Shown here piece by piece: positions 46,137 to 56,089 of a DNA stretch of 64,000 nt. Position numbers and translations under genes: made by a program. The notes under the pieces are model-generated. The model was not told the DNA's origin, did not search any database, and saw only the letters and a program-made list of their open reading frames with translations. The stretch lies in NCBI RefSeq assembly GCF_001942405.1, contig NZ_MKKA01000060.1, forward strand, positions 1 to 64,000. Direction: 5' to 3'. The stretch is from Ornithinimicrobium sp. CNJ-824 (GTDB lineage Bacteria > Actinomycetota > Actinomycetes > Actinomycetales > Dermatophilaceae). The number at the start of each line of letters is the position of its first letter. Position 1 is the first letter of the stretch.

Positions 46137-46400
46137 GTGACCGGCACCATCGCCCACCCGGACGGCATCACCAACCCGCCGATCGACAGTCTCCTCGAGC
46201 GGGCTGACAGCAAGTACGCCCTCGTCATCTACGCCGCCAAGCGGGCCCGCCAGATCAACGCCTACTACTCCCAGCTCTCGGAGGGCCTGCTCGAGTACGT
46301 CGGTCCCCTCGTGGAGGCCGACGCGACCGACAAGCCGCTGTCCATCGCGCTGCACGAGGTCGACCAGGGCAAGCTGCACCTGGGCGCCATCGAGAGCTGA
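46137..46400 (+). CDS. rpoZ: DNA-directed RNA polymerase omega subunit
   Basis: An 87-aa Rpo[32 protein letters not shown] is the conserved core that wraps the beta-prime C-terminus, and the late [15 protein letters not shown] matches the actinobacterial form. GTG 46137 with AAAGGAA upstream, 4 nt after gmk. The open frame from TTG 46104 is not used. Confidence 0.96.
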   Translation: MTGTIAHPDGITNPPIDSLLERADSKYALVIYAAKRARQINAYYSQLSEGLLEYVGPLVEADATDKPLSIALHEVDQGKLHLGAIES

Positions 46401-46414
46401 CCAGGACCAGGGGT

Positions 46415-47665
46415 ATGCGGATCGTCCTCGGGGTCTCCGGGGGGATCGCCGCCTACAAGGCCTGCCTGGTCCTGCGCCTGCTCACCGAGGCCGGGCACGA
46501 GGTCACCGTCGTGCCCACCCGCGCCGCGCTGCGCTTCGTCGGCACCGCCACCTGGGAGGCCCTCAGCGGACGCCCCGTCGCGACCGAGGTCTGGGACGAC
46601 GTGCCGGGCGTCGCGCACGTCCGGCTCGGGCAGGAGGCCGACCTGGTGCTCGTGGCCCCCGCGACCGCCGACCTGCTGGCCCGGGCCGCCGCCGGCCTGG
46701 CCGACGACCTGCTGACCACCACGCTGCTCGTGGCGCGCTGCCCGGTCGTGCTCGCCCCGGCGATGCACACCGAGATGTGGCACCACGCCGCGACGGCCGC
46801 CAACGTCCGGACGCTGCGCGACCGGGGGGTCCACGTCGTCGAGCCGGCCTCCGGCCGGCTCACCGGCACCGACAGCGGCCCGGGCCGGCTGCCCGAGCCG
46901 GAGGAGATCGTCGCCGCCGCGCTGGCCCGCGTCCCGGAGGGGGCGGCCACCGGTCGCGGGGCCGACGGCTCGCCCGCCGACCTCGCCGGACGGCACGTGG
47001 TGGTGTCCGCGGGCGGCACGCGCGAGCCGCTGGACCCCGTGCGCTTCCTGGGCAACCGGTCGTCGGGCAAGCAGGGGTACGCCCTCGCGGCCGAGGCGGC
47101 CCGCCGTGGGGCCCGGGTCACCCTGGTGTCCGCCAACGTCGACCTGCCCGCCCCCGAGGGGGCCGAGGTGGTCGCCGTCGAGACGGCCCTGCAGCTGCAG
47201 GAGGCCGTGCACCAGGCGGTGGCCGACGACGCGGACGTCGTCGTCATGGCCGCCGCGGTCGCGGACTTCCGGCCCGCGGCCTACGCCGCGCGCAAGATCA
47301 AGAAGGAGCACGGACCGGACGCGGCGGAGGCGCCGGTGGTCGAGCTGGTGCGCAACCCCGACGTGCTGGCCGGCCTGGTCGCCGACCGGGGGGAGCTCGA
47401 CCGGCCCTTCCTCGTCGGATTCGCCGCGGAGACCGGCGACGACCAGGGGGACGTCCTCCAGCACGCCCGGGCCAAGCTGGAGCGCAAGGGCTGCGACCTG
47501 CTCGTGGCCAACGAGGTGGGCCCGGGGGTGACCTTCGGCCAGGACACGAGCACCGTCCACCTGCTGCGTCCCGACGTCGCGGACGTGCGCACCGTCGGGC
47601 CCACAGGAAAGGACAAGGTCGCCGCAGCGGTCCTCGACGAGGTCGTCTCCGCCCTGGGGACGTAG
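46415..47665 (+). CDS. coaBC: bifunctional phosphopantothenoylcysteine decarboxylase / phosphopantothenate-cysteine ligase
   Basis: A 416-aa CoA-biosynthesis enzyme. The flavodoxin-like CoaC half has [18 protein letters not shown] at the start, the [16 protein letters not shown] segment and the PAMHTEMW loop near residue 118. The CoaB half has [29 protein letters not shown] near residue 200, [10 protein letters not shown], and the KIKK nucleotide segment. ATG 46415 lies 14 nt after rpoZ. Confidence 0.95.
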   Translation: MRIVLGVSGGIAAYKACLVLRLLTEAGHEVTVVPTRAALRFVGTATWEALSGRPVATEVWDDVPGVAHVRLGQEADLVLVAPATADLLARAAAGLADDLLTTTLLVARCPVVLAPAMHTEMWHHAATAANVRTLRDRGVHVVEPASGRLTGTDSGPGRLPEPEEIVAAALARVPEGAATGRGADGSPADLAGRHVVVSAGGTREPLDPVRFLGNRSSGKQGYALAAEAARRGARVTLVSANVDLPAPEGAEVVAVETALQLQEAVHQAVADDADVVVMAAAVADFRPAAYAARKIKKEHGPDAAEAPVVELVRNPDVLAGLVADRGELDRPFLVGFAAETGDDQGDVLQHARAKLERKGCDLLVANEVGPGVTFGQDTSTVHLLRPDVADVRTVGPTGKDKVAAAVLDEVVSALGT

Positions 47666-47691
47666 CAGACGGGGCCGTCGGTCCCGGACCG

Positions 47692-47697
47692 TAGACT
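47692..47697 (+). promoter_or_regulatory. -10 box upstream of metK
   Basis: TAGACT lies 44 nt before ATG 47742; the leader carries GAGGAGAG as ribosome-binding site. No SAM-riboswitch pattern is recognisable. Confidence 0.45.
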
Positions 47698-47741
47698 GCC
47701 CGGGTCAGTCAGCAGCCGCTGCGCAACCGCGAGGAGAGTCG

Positions 47742-48955
47742 ATGGCCCGCCTGTTCACGTCCGAGTCCGTCACCGAGGGGCACCCCGACAAGATCTGCGA
47801 CCAGATCAGCGACGGCATCCTCGACGAGCTCCTCCGCCAGGACCCGGGCTCGCGGGTCGCGGTCGAGACCCTGGTGACCACGGGGCTGGTGCACGTCGCG
47901 GGGGAGGTGCGCACCAGCGGCTACGCCAACATCCCCCAGATCGTGCGCGACACGATCCTGGACATCGGCTACGACAACTCGCACAAGGGGTTCGACGGAC
48001 GGACCTGCGGCGTCGAGGTCTCCATCGGCGACCAGTCCGTCGACATCGCCGTCGGCGTGGACACGGCCATGGCCAGCCGCGACGAGTCCGGGGCGGACCC
48101 CTACGACGTCCAGGGCGCCGGCGACCAGGGCCTGATGTTCGGCTACGCCTGCGAGGACACCCCTGAGCTGATGCCGTTGCCGATCTTCCTGGCCCACCGG
48201 CTGGCCGAGCGGCTCAGCCAGGTGCGCAAGAGCGGCGAGCTGGACTACCTGCGGCCCGACGGCAAGACCCAGGTGACCATCGCCTACGAGGGGGACCGGG
48301 CCGTGCGCCTGGACACCGTGGTCCTGTCCACCCAGCACGCCCGGGACATCTCCCTGGAGGACCAGCTCACGCCCGACATCCGGGAGCGGGTCATCGGCCC
48401 GGTGCTCGAGGAGGCGCACGAGGCCGGGATCGACCTGCACACCGACGGCTACCGGATGCTGGTCAACCCCACCGGCATCTTCACGATCGGCGGGCCCATG
48501 GGGGACGCCGGCCTCACCGGGCGCAAGATCATCGTGGACACCTACGGCGGCATGGCCCGGCACGGGGGAGGAGCCTTCTCCGGCAAGGACCCCTCCAAGG
48601 TCGACCGGTCCGCCGCCTACGCGATGCGGTGGGTGGCCAAGCACGTGGTGGCCGCCGGGCTGGCGCGCCGCTGCGAGATCCAGGTCGCCTACGCGATCGG
48701 CACCGCGCACCCGGTCGGGCTCTACGTGGAGACGTTCGGGACCGGCACGGTGCCCGACGACACCATCCAGGACGCGGTCACCCGGGTGTTCGACCTGCGG
48801 CCCGCCGCCCTCGTGGACCAGCTCGACCTCCTCCGCCCGATCTACCGGCCGACCGCCGCCTACGGCCACTTCGGCCGCACGCAGCGCCCGGGGTGGAGAA
48901 CGCCTTCACCTGGGAACGCCTCGACCGGGTCGAGGAGCTGCGCCGGGCGGTCTGA
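47742..48955 (+). CDS. metK: S-adenosylmethionine synthetase (one frameshift in this sequence)
   Basis: MetK makes SAM from methionine and ATP; 404 aa after restoring one base in 48885-48893 (expected [21 protein letters not shown]). [19 protein letters not shown] at the start, [12 protein letters not shown] near residue 125 and [19 protein letters not shown] near 280 are the family signatures. Only the last ~20 residues are affected by the shift. It has its own leader and precedes priA by 6 nt. Confidence 0.95.
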
Positions 48956-48961
48956 GCACCG

Positions 48962-51058
48962 GTGGCGCCGGAGGCGCGGACGGGGGGCGACGAGGTGGAG
49001 GAGCAGCTGACGCTGGTGCCCCCACCGGCCGGTGCCCGACGCCGCCGTCGCCCGTCCCCGCCCGCGGACCGGCCCCCGGCCGACCGGGACCCCGTCGCCC
49101 AGGTCGTCGTCGACACGCCGCTGCCCCACCTCGACCGGGTCTTCGAGTACGTCGTCCCGCACGACCTGGCCGACGCCGCGCAGCCCGGCGTCCGGGTGCG
49201 GGTGCGGATGGCGGGCCGCCAGCACGACGGTTTCGTGGTGGCCCGGGCCGCCGAGGCCGACCATCCCGGCAGGCTGTCGCCGGTCCTGCGGGTCGTGGGC
49301 GCCGAGCCCGTGCTCACCGCCGACGTGCTGGCCACGGCCCGGGCCGTGGCCGACCACTACAGCGGCACCTTGGCCGACGTGCTCCGCCTGGCCGTGCCCC
49401 CACGGCACGCCCGCGCCGAGTCCGCCGAGCCCCCACCGGCCGAGGAGCCGGCCGGCCCCGCCGCTCCTCCCTCCGCCGGGCAGCCCCCTGGGGCCTGGTC
49501 CGCCTTCCCCGCCGGGCCCGCGCTCCTGCGTCGGCTGGCGGCCGGGGAGGCGCCCGTGGCCGCATGGACGGCCCTGCCCGCACAGCCCCCCGGGACGGAC
49601 TGGCCGGACGCCGTCGCGGAGGCGGTGGCGGCGACCCGTTCCGGCGGGCGTGGTGCGGTGATCGTGGTGCCGGACCGGCGTGACGTCGACCGGGTGCTCG
49701 CCGCCGTGTCGGCCGTCGTCGGCGAGCAGGACTGCGTCGCCCTGACGGCCGACCTGGGCCCGGAGGCGCGCTACCGCGCCTTCCTGCGCCTCCTGCGGGG
49801 GCACGCCCGCGTGGCCGTCGGCACCCGGGCCGCGGCCTGGGCCCCCGTCCGGGACCTGGGCCTGCTCGTCTGCTGGGACGACGGCGACGACCTGCACCAG
49901 GAGCCGAGGGCGCCCTATCCGCACGTGCGCGAGGTGCTGCGCCTGCGGGCCGTCCAGGAGGGTGCCGGCCTTGTGGTCGGTGGCCTGGGACGCAGCGTCC
50001 CCCTGCAGGCCTGGGTCGCGACCGGCCTGGCGGCCGACGTGGTGCCGGGCAGGTCCGCCGTGCGGGCGGCGGCTGCGTCGGTGCTCGTCGCCGGTGAGGG
50101 GCGGCAGGAGGACCGCGACCCGGCCGCCCGCACCGCCCGCATCCCCAGCCTCGCCTGGCGGGCCCTGCGGGACGGCCTCGAGGAGGGGCCGGTGCTCGTC
50201 CAGGTCCCCCGGCAGGGGTATGTCGTGGCGCTGGCCTGCCAGGAGTGCCGCACCCCCGTGCGGTGCCCCCGCTGCGCGGGACCGGTCGGCGTGCCCGCCA
50301 CCGGCACCGCGCCGGTCTGCCGCTGGTGCGGGCTGCCCCCTGCGGAGGAGACCCGGTGCCGGGCGTGCGGCTCGGGACGTCTGCGGGCGAGCGGCGTCGG
50401 GGAGCGACGGACCGCCGAGGAGCTGGGGCGGGCCTTCCCCGGCGTCCGGGTGCTCACGTCCGGCGGTGCCTCCGTGGTCGCGACGGTGGAGGACACGCCC
50501 ACGCTCGTGGTCGCGACGCCCGGCGCCGAGCCGTGGGCTCCAGGGGGCTACCGGGCGGCAGCCCTGCTGGACGGCTGGCAGCTGCTGGACCGGGCCAGCC
50601 TGGACGCGGCCGTCGAGGCGTTGCGCAGGTGGGCCGCTGCCGCCGCGATGGTCCGGCCGGCCCCCCGCGGAGGCCCGGGACGGGTCGTCCTGTGCGGGGT
50701 CCCCCCGCACGCCCAGGTCCCGGCCGTCGAGGCCCTCGTCCGGTGGGACCCCGGGTGGCTCGCCGCGCGCGAGCTCGCGGACCGCGTCGAGCTGGGTCTT
50801 CCTCCGGTGCGCCGGCACGTGCTGCTGCGCGGCGCCTCCGCGGGCGTGAAGGAGTTCGCCGGCCGGCTGGAGGAGCTCGGCCACCTCCCGCTCGGCGACG
50901 TCCGGGCCACCGGTCCCGAGGAGTCCGTGGCAGTCCTGGGGGAGGGGCGGGCAGGATCGTTGCCCGCCGACGTGCGCGCGGTGCGGGCGACGCGCAGCGC
51001 GCGCCGGTCCGACGACCAGGTCCGCGCGGTGCTCGACCCCCTCGAGGGCCCGCGCTGA
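48962..51058 (+). CDS. priA: primosomal protein N' (PriA), helicase motifs degenerate
   Basis: A 698-aa actinobacterial PriA. The 3'-DNA-end-binding N-terminus ([27 protein letters not shown]) and the zinc cysteines ([36 protein letters not shown], residues ~426-475) are kept. No Walker A GxGKT is found where expected (about residues 195-230, [12 protein letters not shown]) and DEAH is replaced ([10 protein letters not shown]). Loss of ATPase motifs is known for actinobacterial PriA. GTG 48962. Confidence 0.9.
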   Translation: MAPEARTGGDEVEEQLTLVPPPAGARRRRRPSPPADRPPADRDPVAQVVVDTPLPHLDRVFEYVVPHDLADAAQPGVRVRVRMAGRQHDGFVVARAAEADHPGRLSPVLRVVGAEPVLTADVLATARAVADHYSGTLADVLRLAVPPRHARAESAEPPPAEEPAGPAAPPSAGQPPGAWSAFPAGPALLRRLAAGEAPVAAWTALPAQPPGTDWPDAVAEAVAATRSGGRGAVIVVPDRRDVDRVLAAVSAVVGEQDCVALTADLGPEARYRAFLRLLRGHARVAVGTRAAAWAPVRDLGLLVCWDDGDDLHQEPRAPYPHVREVLRLRAVQEGAGLVVGGLGRSVPLQAWVATGLAADVVPGRSAVRAAAASVLVAGEGRQEDRDPAARTARIPSLAWRALRDGLEEGPVLVQVPRQGYVVALACQECRTPVRCPRCAGPVGVPATGTAPVCRWCGLPPAEETRCRACGSGRLRASGVGERRTAEELGRAFPGVRVLTSGGASVVATVEDTPTLVVATPGAEPWAPGGYRAAALLDGWQLLDRASLDAAVEALRRWAAAAAMVRPAPRGGPGRVVLCGVPPHAQVPAVEALVRWDPGWLAARELADRVELGLPPVRRHVLLRGASAGVKEFAGRLEELGHLPLGDVRATGPEESVAVLGEGRAGSLPADVRAVRATRSARRSDDQVRAVLDPLEGPR

Positions 51059-51104
51059 GCCGCCGACGGGCGGGCGGCCGACGTCTCAAACTGGTAACGA
51101 TCCA

Positions 51105-51120
51105 GTGACCGTCCGGTCAC
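51105..51120. promoter_or_regulatory. candidate operator palindrome upstream of peptide ABC operon
   Basis: GTGACCGTCCGGTCAC is a 7+7 inverted repeat with a 2-nt centre, about 30 nt upstream of the -10 box. A second inverted repeat, ACTGG-N7-CCAGT (51090-51106), overlaps it. The position is suited to a regulator, which cannot be named. Confidence 0.4.
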
Positions 51121-51149
51121 CGGTGTGGCGTCGGGGCCCCACCCGTGCC

Positions 51150-51155
51150 TATGTT
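51150..51155 (+). promoter_or_regulatory. -10 box of peptide ABC operon
   Basis: TATGTT lies 89 nt before the TTG start of the binding protein; the ribosome-binding site AGGAGGAA (51235-51242) is strong. Confidence 0.4.
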
Positions 51156-51244
51156 GCTCTCGCAACCCCCCGGCTCGGTGTCGACCGGGTGCGCGTCCGG
51201 AGTGGGACGTGTGCTCCGGCCCGAGCTTCCCACTAGGAGGAACA

Positions 51245-53137
51245 TTGAAGATCAGGCGCGCGACCATGGCCGTCGTGGCGGCCGGAGCCCTCGCCCTGGC
51301 CGGCTGCACGTCCGAGACGGACACCCCCGAGGACACCGGCACGACCAACGAGCAGGGCGGCGGCACCGACGCCGAGACCGACGACGAGGAGTCGACCGCC
51401 GGCGGCGACGACGACTCGGCGACCTCGGAGGACGGCACCGCTGCCGGCGGCGGCGAGGAGGACACCGCGAAGGCGGACCTGGGCGACGTCCAGACCGCCC
51501 AGGACGAGATCTCGTTCTCGACCGGGTCCGAGCAGTACAACGCCTACAACGGCGACACCTCGTCGACCAACTCGACCTACAACGCGGTGGTGAACAACCA
51601 GCTCATCGGCGGCTTCTGGTACTGGGGCACCGACGGCACCGTGTACCCCAACGAGTGGTTCGGCTCCTACGAGGTCACCAGCGAGGACCCGCTGACCGTC
51701 GAGTACACGATCTCCGACGAGGCGGTCTGGTCCGACGGCACCCCGGTGACCGCGAACGACTACCTGCTCTCCTGGGCCTCCTCCAACCCGGAGTCCCTGG
51801 GCGGCGTCGACACCCTCGGCTTCGACCCGGTGTCCGACACCTTCGGGGTCTACGTCCCGGACGGCCTGGAGACCGAGGTGGACTCCAAGGAGTTCACGCT
51901 CGTCTACCCCGAGCCCTACCCCGACTGGGAGCTCATGGTCTCCGGCGCGCTCCCCTCGCACGTCGTGGCGGAGCAGTCGGGCATGGAGCCCGGCGACCTG
52001 GCCCAGGCCATCCTCGACGGCGACGGCGAGACCGTGGCCCAGGCCTCGGAGTTCTGGAACACCGGCTGGGTCTTCAACGACTACGAGATCCCGGACGAGT
52101 CCATCGTCCCGTCCTCGGGTCCGTACACCCTCCAGGGTTCGGTCTGGGAGAAGGACCTGTCCCTGGGTCTGGTCCCGAACGAGGAGTTCTACGGCCCGGC
52201 CCCGGCCACGGCCAACCTGGTCTTCAAGTTCGCCGACCCGGGCACCCACGTCCAGGCCCTGCAGAACGGTGACATCAACGTCATCGAGCCGCAGGCCACC
52301 GTGGACACCATGGACCAGCTCGCCGGCATGGGCGACACCGTCACCACCCTGACCGGCGACGAGATGACCTGGGAGCACCTCGACTTCAACTTCGCCGAGG
52401 GCTCGGTCTTCTCCGACGAGGAGGGTGGCCTGGCCGCCCGCGAGGCGTTCGCGATGTGCGTGCCGCGTCAGCAGATCGTGCAGAACCTGATCCAGCCGAT
52501 CAACCCCGAGGCTGAGGTCATGAACCTGCGCGAGAAGTTCCCCTTCCAGCCGGACTACCAGGAGGTCCTCTCGGCCGCCTACGACGGCCGGTACGACGAG
52601 GTCGACATCGAGGGTGCGGCCGCCAAGCTGGAGGAGGCCGGGGTCGAGACCCCGGTCGAGGTCCGCATCGGCTACTCGGCGCCCAACCCGCGCCGCACCG
52701 ACGAGGTCACCGCGATCAAGGCCTCCTGCGACGAGGCGGGCTTCAACATCGTCGACGCCGGCGACTCCACCTTCTTCCAGCAGGGCGGCCCGCTGGAGAC
52801 CGGTGACTGGGAGGTGGCTCTCTTCGCGTGGGCCGGTTCGGGGCAGATCGCCTCGGGCGAGCCGATCTACTCCACCGGTGGCGGCCAGAACTTCGGCCAG
52901 TTCTCCAACGAGGAGGTCGACGCGGCCTGGGACGAGCTGGCCTCGTCCAACGACCCGGCCGTCCACCTCGAGCAGGTGAAGAAGATCGAGAAGCTGCTGT
53001 GGGACGAGCTCTACGGCATCCCGCTGTTCGCCCACCCGGGCGTCATCGGTCACGACGCCACGCTCGAGAACGTCCGCCACAACTCCACCCAGACGGGTGT
53101 GTCGTGGAACGCCGAGCAGTGGGTCCGCGCCAGCTGA
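51245..53137 (+). CDS. peptide/oligopeptide ABC transporter substrate-binding lipoprotein
   Basis: A 630-aa family-5 solute-binding protein. TTG 51245, directly after AGGAGGAAC, gives a clean lipoprotein signal (KIRRATMAVVAAGALALAGC, Cys ~ residue 20). Next comes a ~55-residue acidic T/E/D/G linker, then the SBP_bac_5 domain with YTISDEAVWSDGTPVTANDYLLSW and the late QFSNEEVDAAWDELASS. The frame is open further upstream, but the strong ribosome-binding site decides the start. It is a single transcript unit followed by a hairpin at 53197-53226, probably giving more binding protein than permease. Confidence 0.92.
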   Translation: MKIRRATMAVVAAGALALAGCTSETDTPEDTGTTNEQGGGTDAETDDEESTAGGDDDSATSEDGTAAGGGEEDTAKADLGDVQTAQDEISFSTGSEQYNAYNGDTSSTNSTYNAVVNNQLIGGFWYWGTDGTVYPNEWFGSYEVTSEDPLTVEYTISDEAVWSDGTPVTANDYLLSWASSNPESLGGVDTLGFDPVSDTFGVYVPDGLETEVDSKEFTLVYPEPYPDWELMVSGALPSHVVAEQSGMEPGDLAQAILDGDGETVAQASEFWNTGWVFNDYEIPDESIVPSSGPYTLQGSVWEKDLSLGLVPNEEFYGPAPATANLVFKFADPGTHVQALQNGDINVIEPQATVDTMDQLAGMGDTVTTLTGDEMTWEHLDFNFAEGSVFSDEEGGLAAREAFAMCVPRQQIVQNLIQPINPEAEVMNLREKFPFQPDYQEVLSAAYDGRYDEVDIEGAAAKLEEAGVETPVEVRIGYSAPNPRRTDEVTAIKASCDEAGFNIVDAGDSTFFQQGGPLETGDWEVALFAWAGSGQIASGEPIYSTGGGQNFGQFSNEEVDAAWDELASSNDPAVHLEQVKKIEKLLWDELYGIPLFAHPGVIGHDATLENVRHNSTQTGVSWNAEQWVRAS

Positions 53138-53196
53138 TCCACCGGCGCTAGCGGTCCGTCCGGGGACGTCGTCCCGGTAGGTCCGTCGCACGCCAC

Positions 53197-53226
53197 GGGG
53201 CGGGAGGGCACCAGCCCTCCCGCCCC
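53197..53226 (+). terminator. hairpin between binding protein and permease genes
   Basis: GGGGCGGGAGGG (53197-53208) and CCCTCCCGCCCC (53215-53226) form a perfect 12-bp stem with a 6-nt loop, 60 nt after the binding-protein stop. It may act as a terminator or as a partial attenuator within the transporter locus. Confidence 0.7.
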
Positions 53227-53308
53227 GCCGCGTGCCCCCTCCGTCGCCCGGTCCGTCCCGTCTCCGACGCGCGGTCGGGGCTCTTCGCCAACGGCCTGCC
53301 AGGTCGGT

Positions 53309-53314
53309 TAGAGT
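53309..53314 (+). promoter_or_regulatory. -10 box upstream of the first permease gene
   Basis: TAGAGT lies 53 nt before GTG 53368; the leader carries AGGAAGG. It follows the hairpin, which suggests an independent promoter for permeases and ATPase. Confidence 0.4.
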
Positions 53315-53367
53315 GCCACGTCACCCCCGCCACGACGACGTGGTCCCAGTGCAGGAAGGTATTCCCC

Positions 53368-54900
53368 GTGCTCCAGTTCATCCTCCGCCGGATCGCCATC
53401 TCGGCGGTGATCCTGGTCCTGGGTTCGGCGTTGATGTACTTCGCCACCATCAACTCCGGAGACCCGTTGCAGGACCTGCGGGAGACCCGCGCCGAGAACC
53501 GTGAGCAGCTCATGGAGGCGCGGATCCGGAACATGAACCTGGACCTGCCGTGGTGGCAGCGCTACCTGACGTGGCTGACCGGGGCCGGCAAGTGCCTGGT
53601 GCTCCAGTGCGACCTCGGCACCACCCGGGACGGCGCCAACGTCAACAGCCTCCTGCTGGGGGCGGCGGGAGCCAGCCTGCGGCTGGTGGCCCTGTCGGTG
53701 GCCCTGGCCATCATCATCGGCATCACCCTGGGCGTCCTCTCCGCGATCCGCCAGTACTCCGGGTTCGACTACTCGATCACCTTCCTGGCCTTCCTCTTCT
53801 TCTCCCTGCCCGTCTTCTGGGCCGCGGTGCTGCTCAAGGACTTCGGCGCGATCCGGTTCAACAACTGGATGGCCGACCCACAGCTGACGACGGTCGCCAT
53901 GGGGGTCATCGCGATCGTCTTCGGCCTGCTCATCGCCTCGGTGCTCGGCGGGGACATCCGACGGCAGGCGCTGACCTTCCTGGTGACGGCCGGCGTGGTC
54001 TTCGCAGCCGTCTTCTGGTTCGACCGCATCGGCTGGTGGCGCCAGCCCGCCCTCGGCCTGCCCCTCATCATCGTCGGGGGGCTGGCCGCCCTGGCCTTCT
54101 TCCTCGTGCTGACCGTGGGTCTGCAGCACCGCCGCATCCTCTACGCCGGCCTGGGGACCCTGGCCGTGGGGGTGGTGAGCTACTTCCTCGTCCAGCCCCT
54201 CATCCAGGATCCCTCGTGGGGCCTCGTCCTGCTGCTGGCGCTGGTGTCCGCGGTCGTCGGTGCGGCCATCGGCTGGTTCTTCGGCGGCTTCGAGAAGAAG
54301 ACCTCCATGGTGGTCAACATCGGCACCGCCCTGGCCTTCGGCTTCCTCGTCTTCATGGACCAGCTGCTGCGCAACTGGGCCGGCTTCCTGGACGTCGCCC
54401 CGCAGGGCCGTCCGATCGGGACCATCGGCGACGCCCGCATCCCCTCGGAGCGGCTCGAGGGCAACTTCTGGATCGAGATCTACAACTGGGGCGTCCAGCT
54501 GATCCTGCCGACGATCGTGCTGACGCTGATCTCCATCGCCGGCTACAGCCGTTACACCCGGGCCTCGATGCTGGAGACGATCAACCAGGACTACATCCGC
54601 ACCGCGCGGTCCAAGGGCCTCTCCGACCGGGTCGTCTACACCAAGCACGCGCTGCGCAACGCCCTCATCCCGATCACCACCATCGTCGCCTTCGACTTCG
54701 CCGCCCTCCTCGGCGGCGCCGTCATCACCGAGACCATCTTCGGTTGGAAGGGCCTCGGGGCGATCTTCCGCGACGGCCTGAACACCGTCGACCCCGGCCC
54801 GGTCATGGCCTACTACCTCGTGGCCGGCGGTGCGGCGGTGCTGATGAACATGCTCGCGGACATCGCCTACGCCTTCCTCGACCCGCGGATCCGCCGGTGA
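53368..54900 (+). CDS. peptide ABC transporter permease (DppB-like), enlarged
   Basis: A 510-aa permease, about 180 residues longer than usual DppB/OppB (~310-330). The N-terminal TM (QFILRRIAISAVILVLGSALMYF) and the C-terminal half with the EAA-like coupling loop (TRSKGLSDR-type TARSKGLSDRVVYTKHALRNALIP near residue 412) are normal. Between residues ~170 and ~340 there are about five extra hydrophobic helices. GTG 53368 follows AGGAAGG. The second permease follows after 76 nt. Confidence 0.9.
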   Translation: MLQFILRRIAISAVILVLGSALMYFATINSGDPLQDLRETRAENREQLMEARIRNMNLDLPWWQRYLTWLTGAGKCLVLQCDLGTTRDGANVNSLLLGAAGASLRLVALSVALAIIIGITLGVLSAIRQYSGFDYSITFLAFLFFSLPVFWAAVLLKDFGAIRFNNWMADPQLTTVAMGVIAIVFGLLIASVLGGDIRRQALTFLVTAGVVFAAVFWFDRIGWWRQPALGLPLIIVGGLAALAFFLVLTVGLQHRRILYAGLGTLAVGVVSYFLVQPLIQDPSWGLVLLLALVSAVVGAAIGWFFGGFEKKTSMVVNIGTALAFGFLVFMDQLLRNWAGFLDVAPQGRPIGTIGDARIPSERLEGNFWIEIYNWGVQLILPTIVLTLISIAGYSRYTRASMLETINQDYIRTARSKGLSDRVVYTKHALRNALIPITTIVAFDFAALLGGAVITETIFGWKGLGAIFRDGLNTVDPGPVMAYYLVAGGAAVLMNMLADIAYAFLDPRIRR

Positions 54901-54976
54901 GCGGCGCCGTGAACCGCGACCCGAGCACGACACCGGCGGCGACGACGCCGGCCACGACCATGCGAAGGAACGACCG

Positions 54977-56089
54977 ATGAACGACAAGCCCCCGACCAGC
55001 GGCGGGGACCGCCCCGAGCAGGACCGGCCCGAGGTCCCCGGCAGCGGACGCGAGGGTCTCTCCCCGGTGCCGGCCCCCCAGGACAAGGCCGCCCCGCAGG
55101 ACCCGGACACCATGGACGAGGTCACCGACGGCACCAGCGCCGACGGGGCCCCGGAGATCTACTCGGTCGAGAAGAACATCGACCTGACCGGCAAGTCCTA
55201 CTCCCAGGGCCAGCTGGTCCGCCGCCGATTCTTCCGCCACCGCGGCGCCATGGTCTCCCTGGTCGCCCTGCTGGCCATCACGGTCTTCGCCTTCACCTCG
55301 ATCGGCTACGGGGTCATCCCGGGCTGGTGGGGCAAGAACTTCTGGGAGGGCGCCCTGGTGGAGAACATGGGGCGGCCCACCCTGCAGCTGTGGCCGTTCG
55401 AGGCGGGGGAGTACCCCTTCGGCCAGGACAACGCCGGCAAGGACTACTTCGCCCTCACGATGCGCGGCACGCAGCGCTCGCTCATCGTGGCCTTCACCGT
55501 CGGCATCCTGTCGACGATCATCGGCACGCTCGTCGGCGCCCTGGCCGGCTACTACCGCGGCTGGGTCGAGGCGATCCTCATGCGGGTCACCGACCTGTTC
55601 ATCGTCATCCCGCTCCTGGTCATGGCCGCGGTGTTCGGCAAGATGGCCGGTGGTGGGATCTGGCCCCTGGCCTTCCTGCTGAGCGTGCTGACCTGGACCG
55701 GCCTGGCCCGGCTGGTGCGCGGCGAGGTGCTCTCCCTGCGCGAGCGCGAGTTCGTCGCTGCCGCCGAGGCCATCGGCACCAGCTCGAGCCGGATCATCTT
55801 CAAGCACATCCTGCCCAACACCATCGGCACGATCATCGTCAGCGCCACGCTGGCGATCGCGGCGACCATCCTGCTGGAGTCGGCGCTGTCCTTCCTCGGC
55901 TGGGGCGTCCGACCGCCCGACACCTCCCTGGGCCTGCTGATCTCGACCTACCAGAACAGCTTCCAGACCCGGCCGTGGCTCTTCTGGTGGCCCGGCATGA
56001 TCATCCTGGCGATCGCGCTGTCCGTGAACTTCCTCGGTGACGGCCTGCGCGACGCCTTCGACCCCCGTCAGAACAGGACCGCCGACTGA
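54977..56089 (+). CDS. peptide ABC transporter permease (DppC-like)
   Basis: A 370-aa permease with a ~75-residue polar N-terminal extension (GDRPEQDRPEVPGSGREG region) before the first TM (MVSLVALLAITVFAFTSIG). The DppC core has the usual EAA loop (EFVAAAEAIGTSSSRIIFKHILPN near residue 257) and ends in FLGDGLRDAFDPR, a family signature. ATG 54977 with GAAGGAACGA upstream. TGATG overlap links it to the ATPase gene. Confidence 0.94.
   Translation: MNDKPPTSGGDRPEQDRPEVPGSGREGLSPVPAPQDKAAPQDPDTMDEVTDGTSADGAPEIYSVEKNIDLTGKSYSQGQLVRRRFFRHRGAMVSLVALLAITVFAFTSIGYGVIPGWWGKNFWEGALVENMGRPTLQLWPFEAGEYPFGQDNAGKDYFALTMRGTQRSLIVAFTVGILSTIIGTLVGALAGYYRGWVEAILMRVTDLFIVIPLLVMAAVFGKMAGGGIWPLAFLLSVLTWTGLARLVRGEVLSLREREFVAAAEAIGTSSSRIIFKHILPNTIGTIIVSATLAIAATILLESALSFLGWGVRPPDTSLGLLISTYQNSFQTRPWLFWWPGMIILAIALSVNFLGDGLRDAFDPRQNRTAD

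Noticed and set aside
47666-47741. SAM riboswitch upstream of metK
   Set aside because: The leader is under 50 nt after the -10 box and shows only a short GC hairpin, with none of the conserved SAM-aptamer elements.
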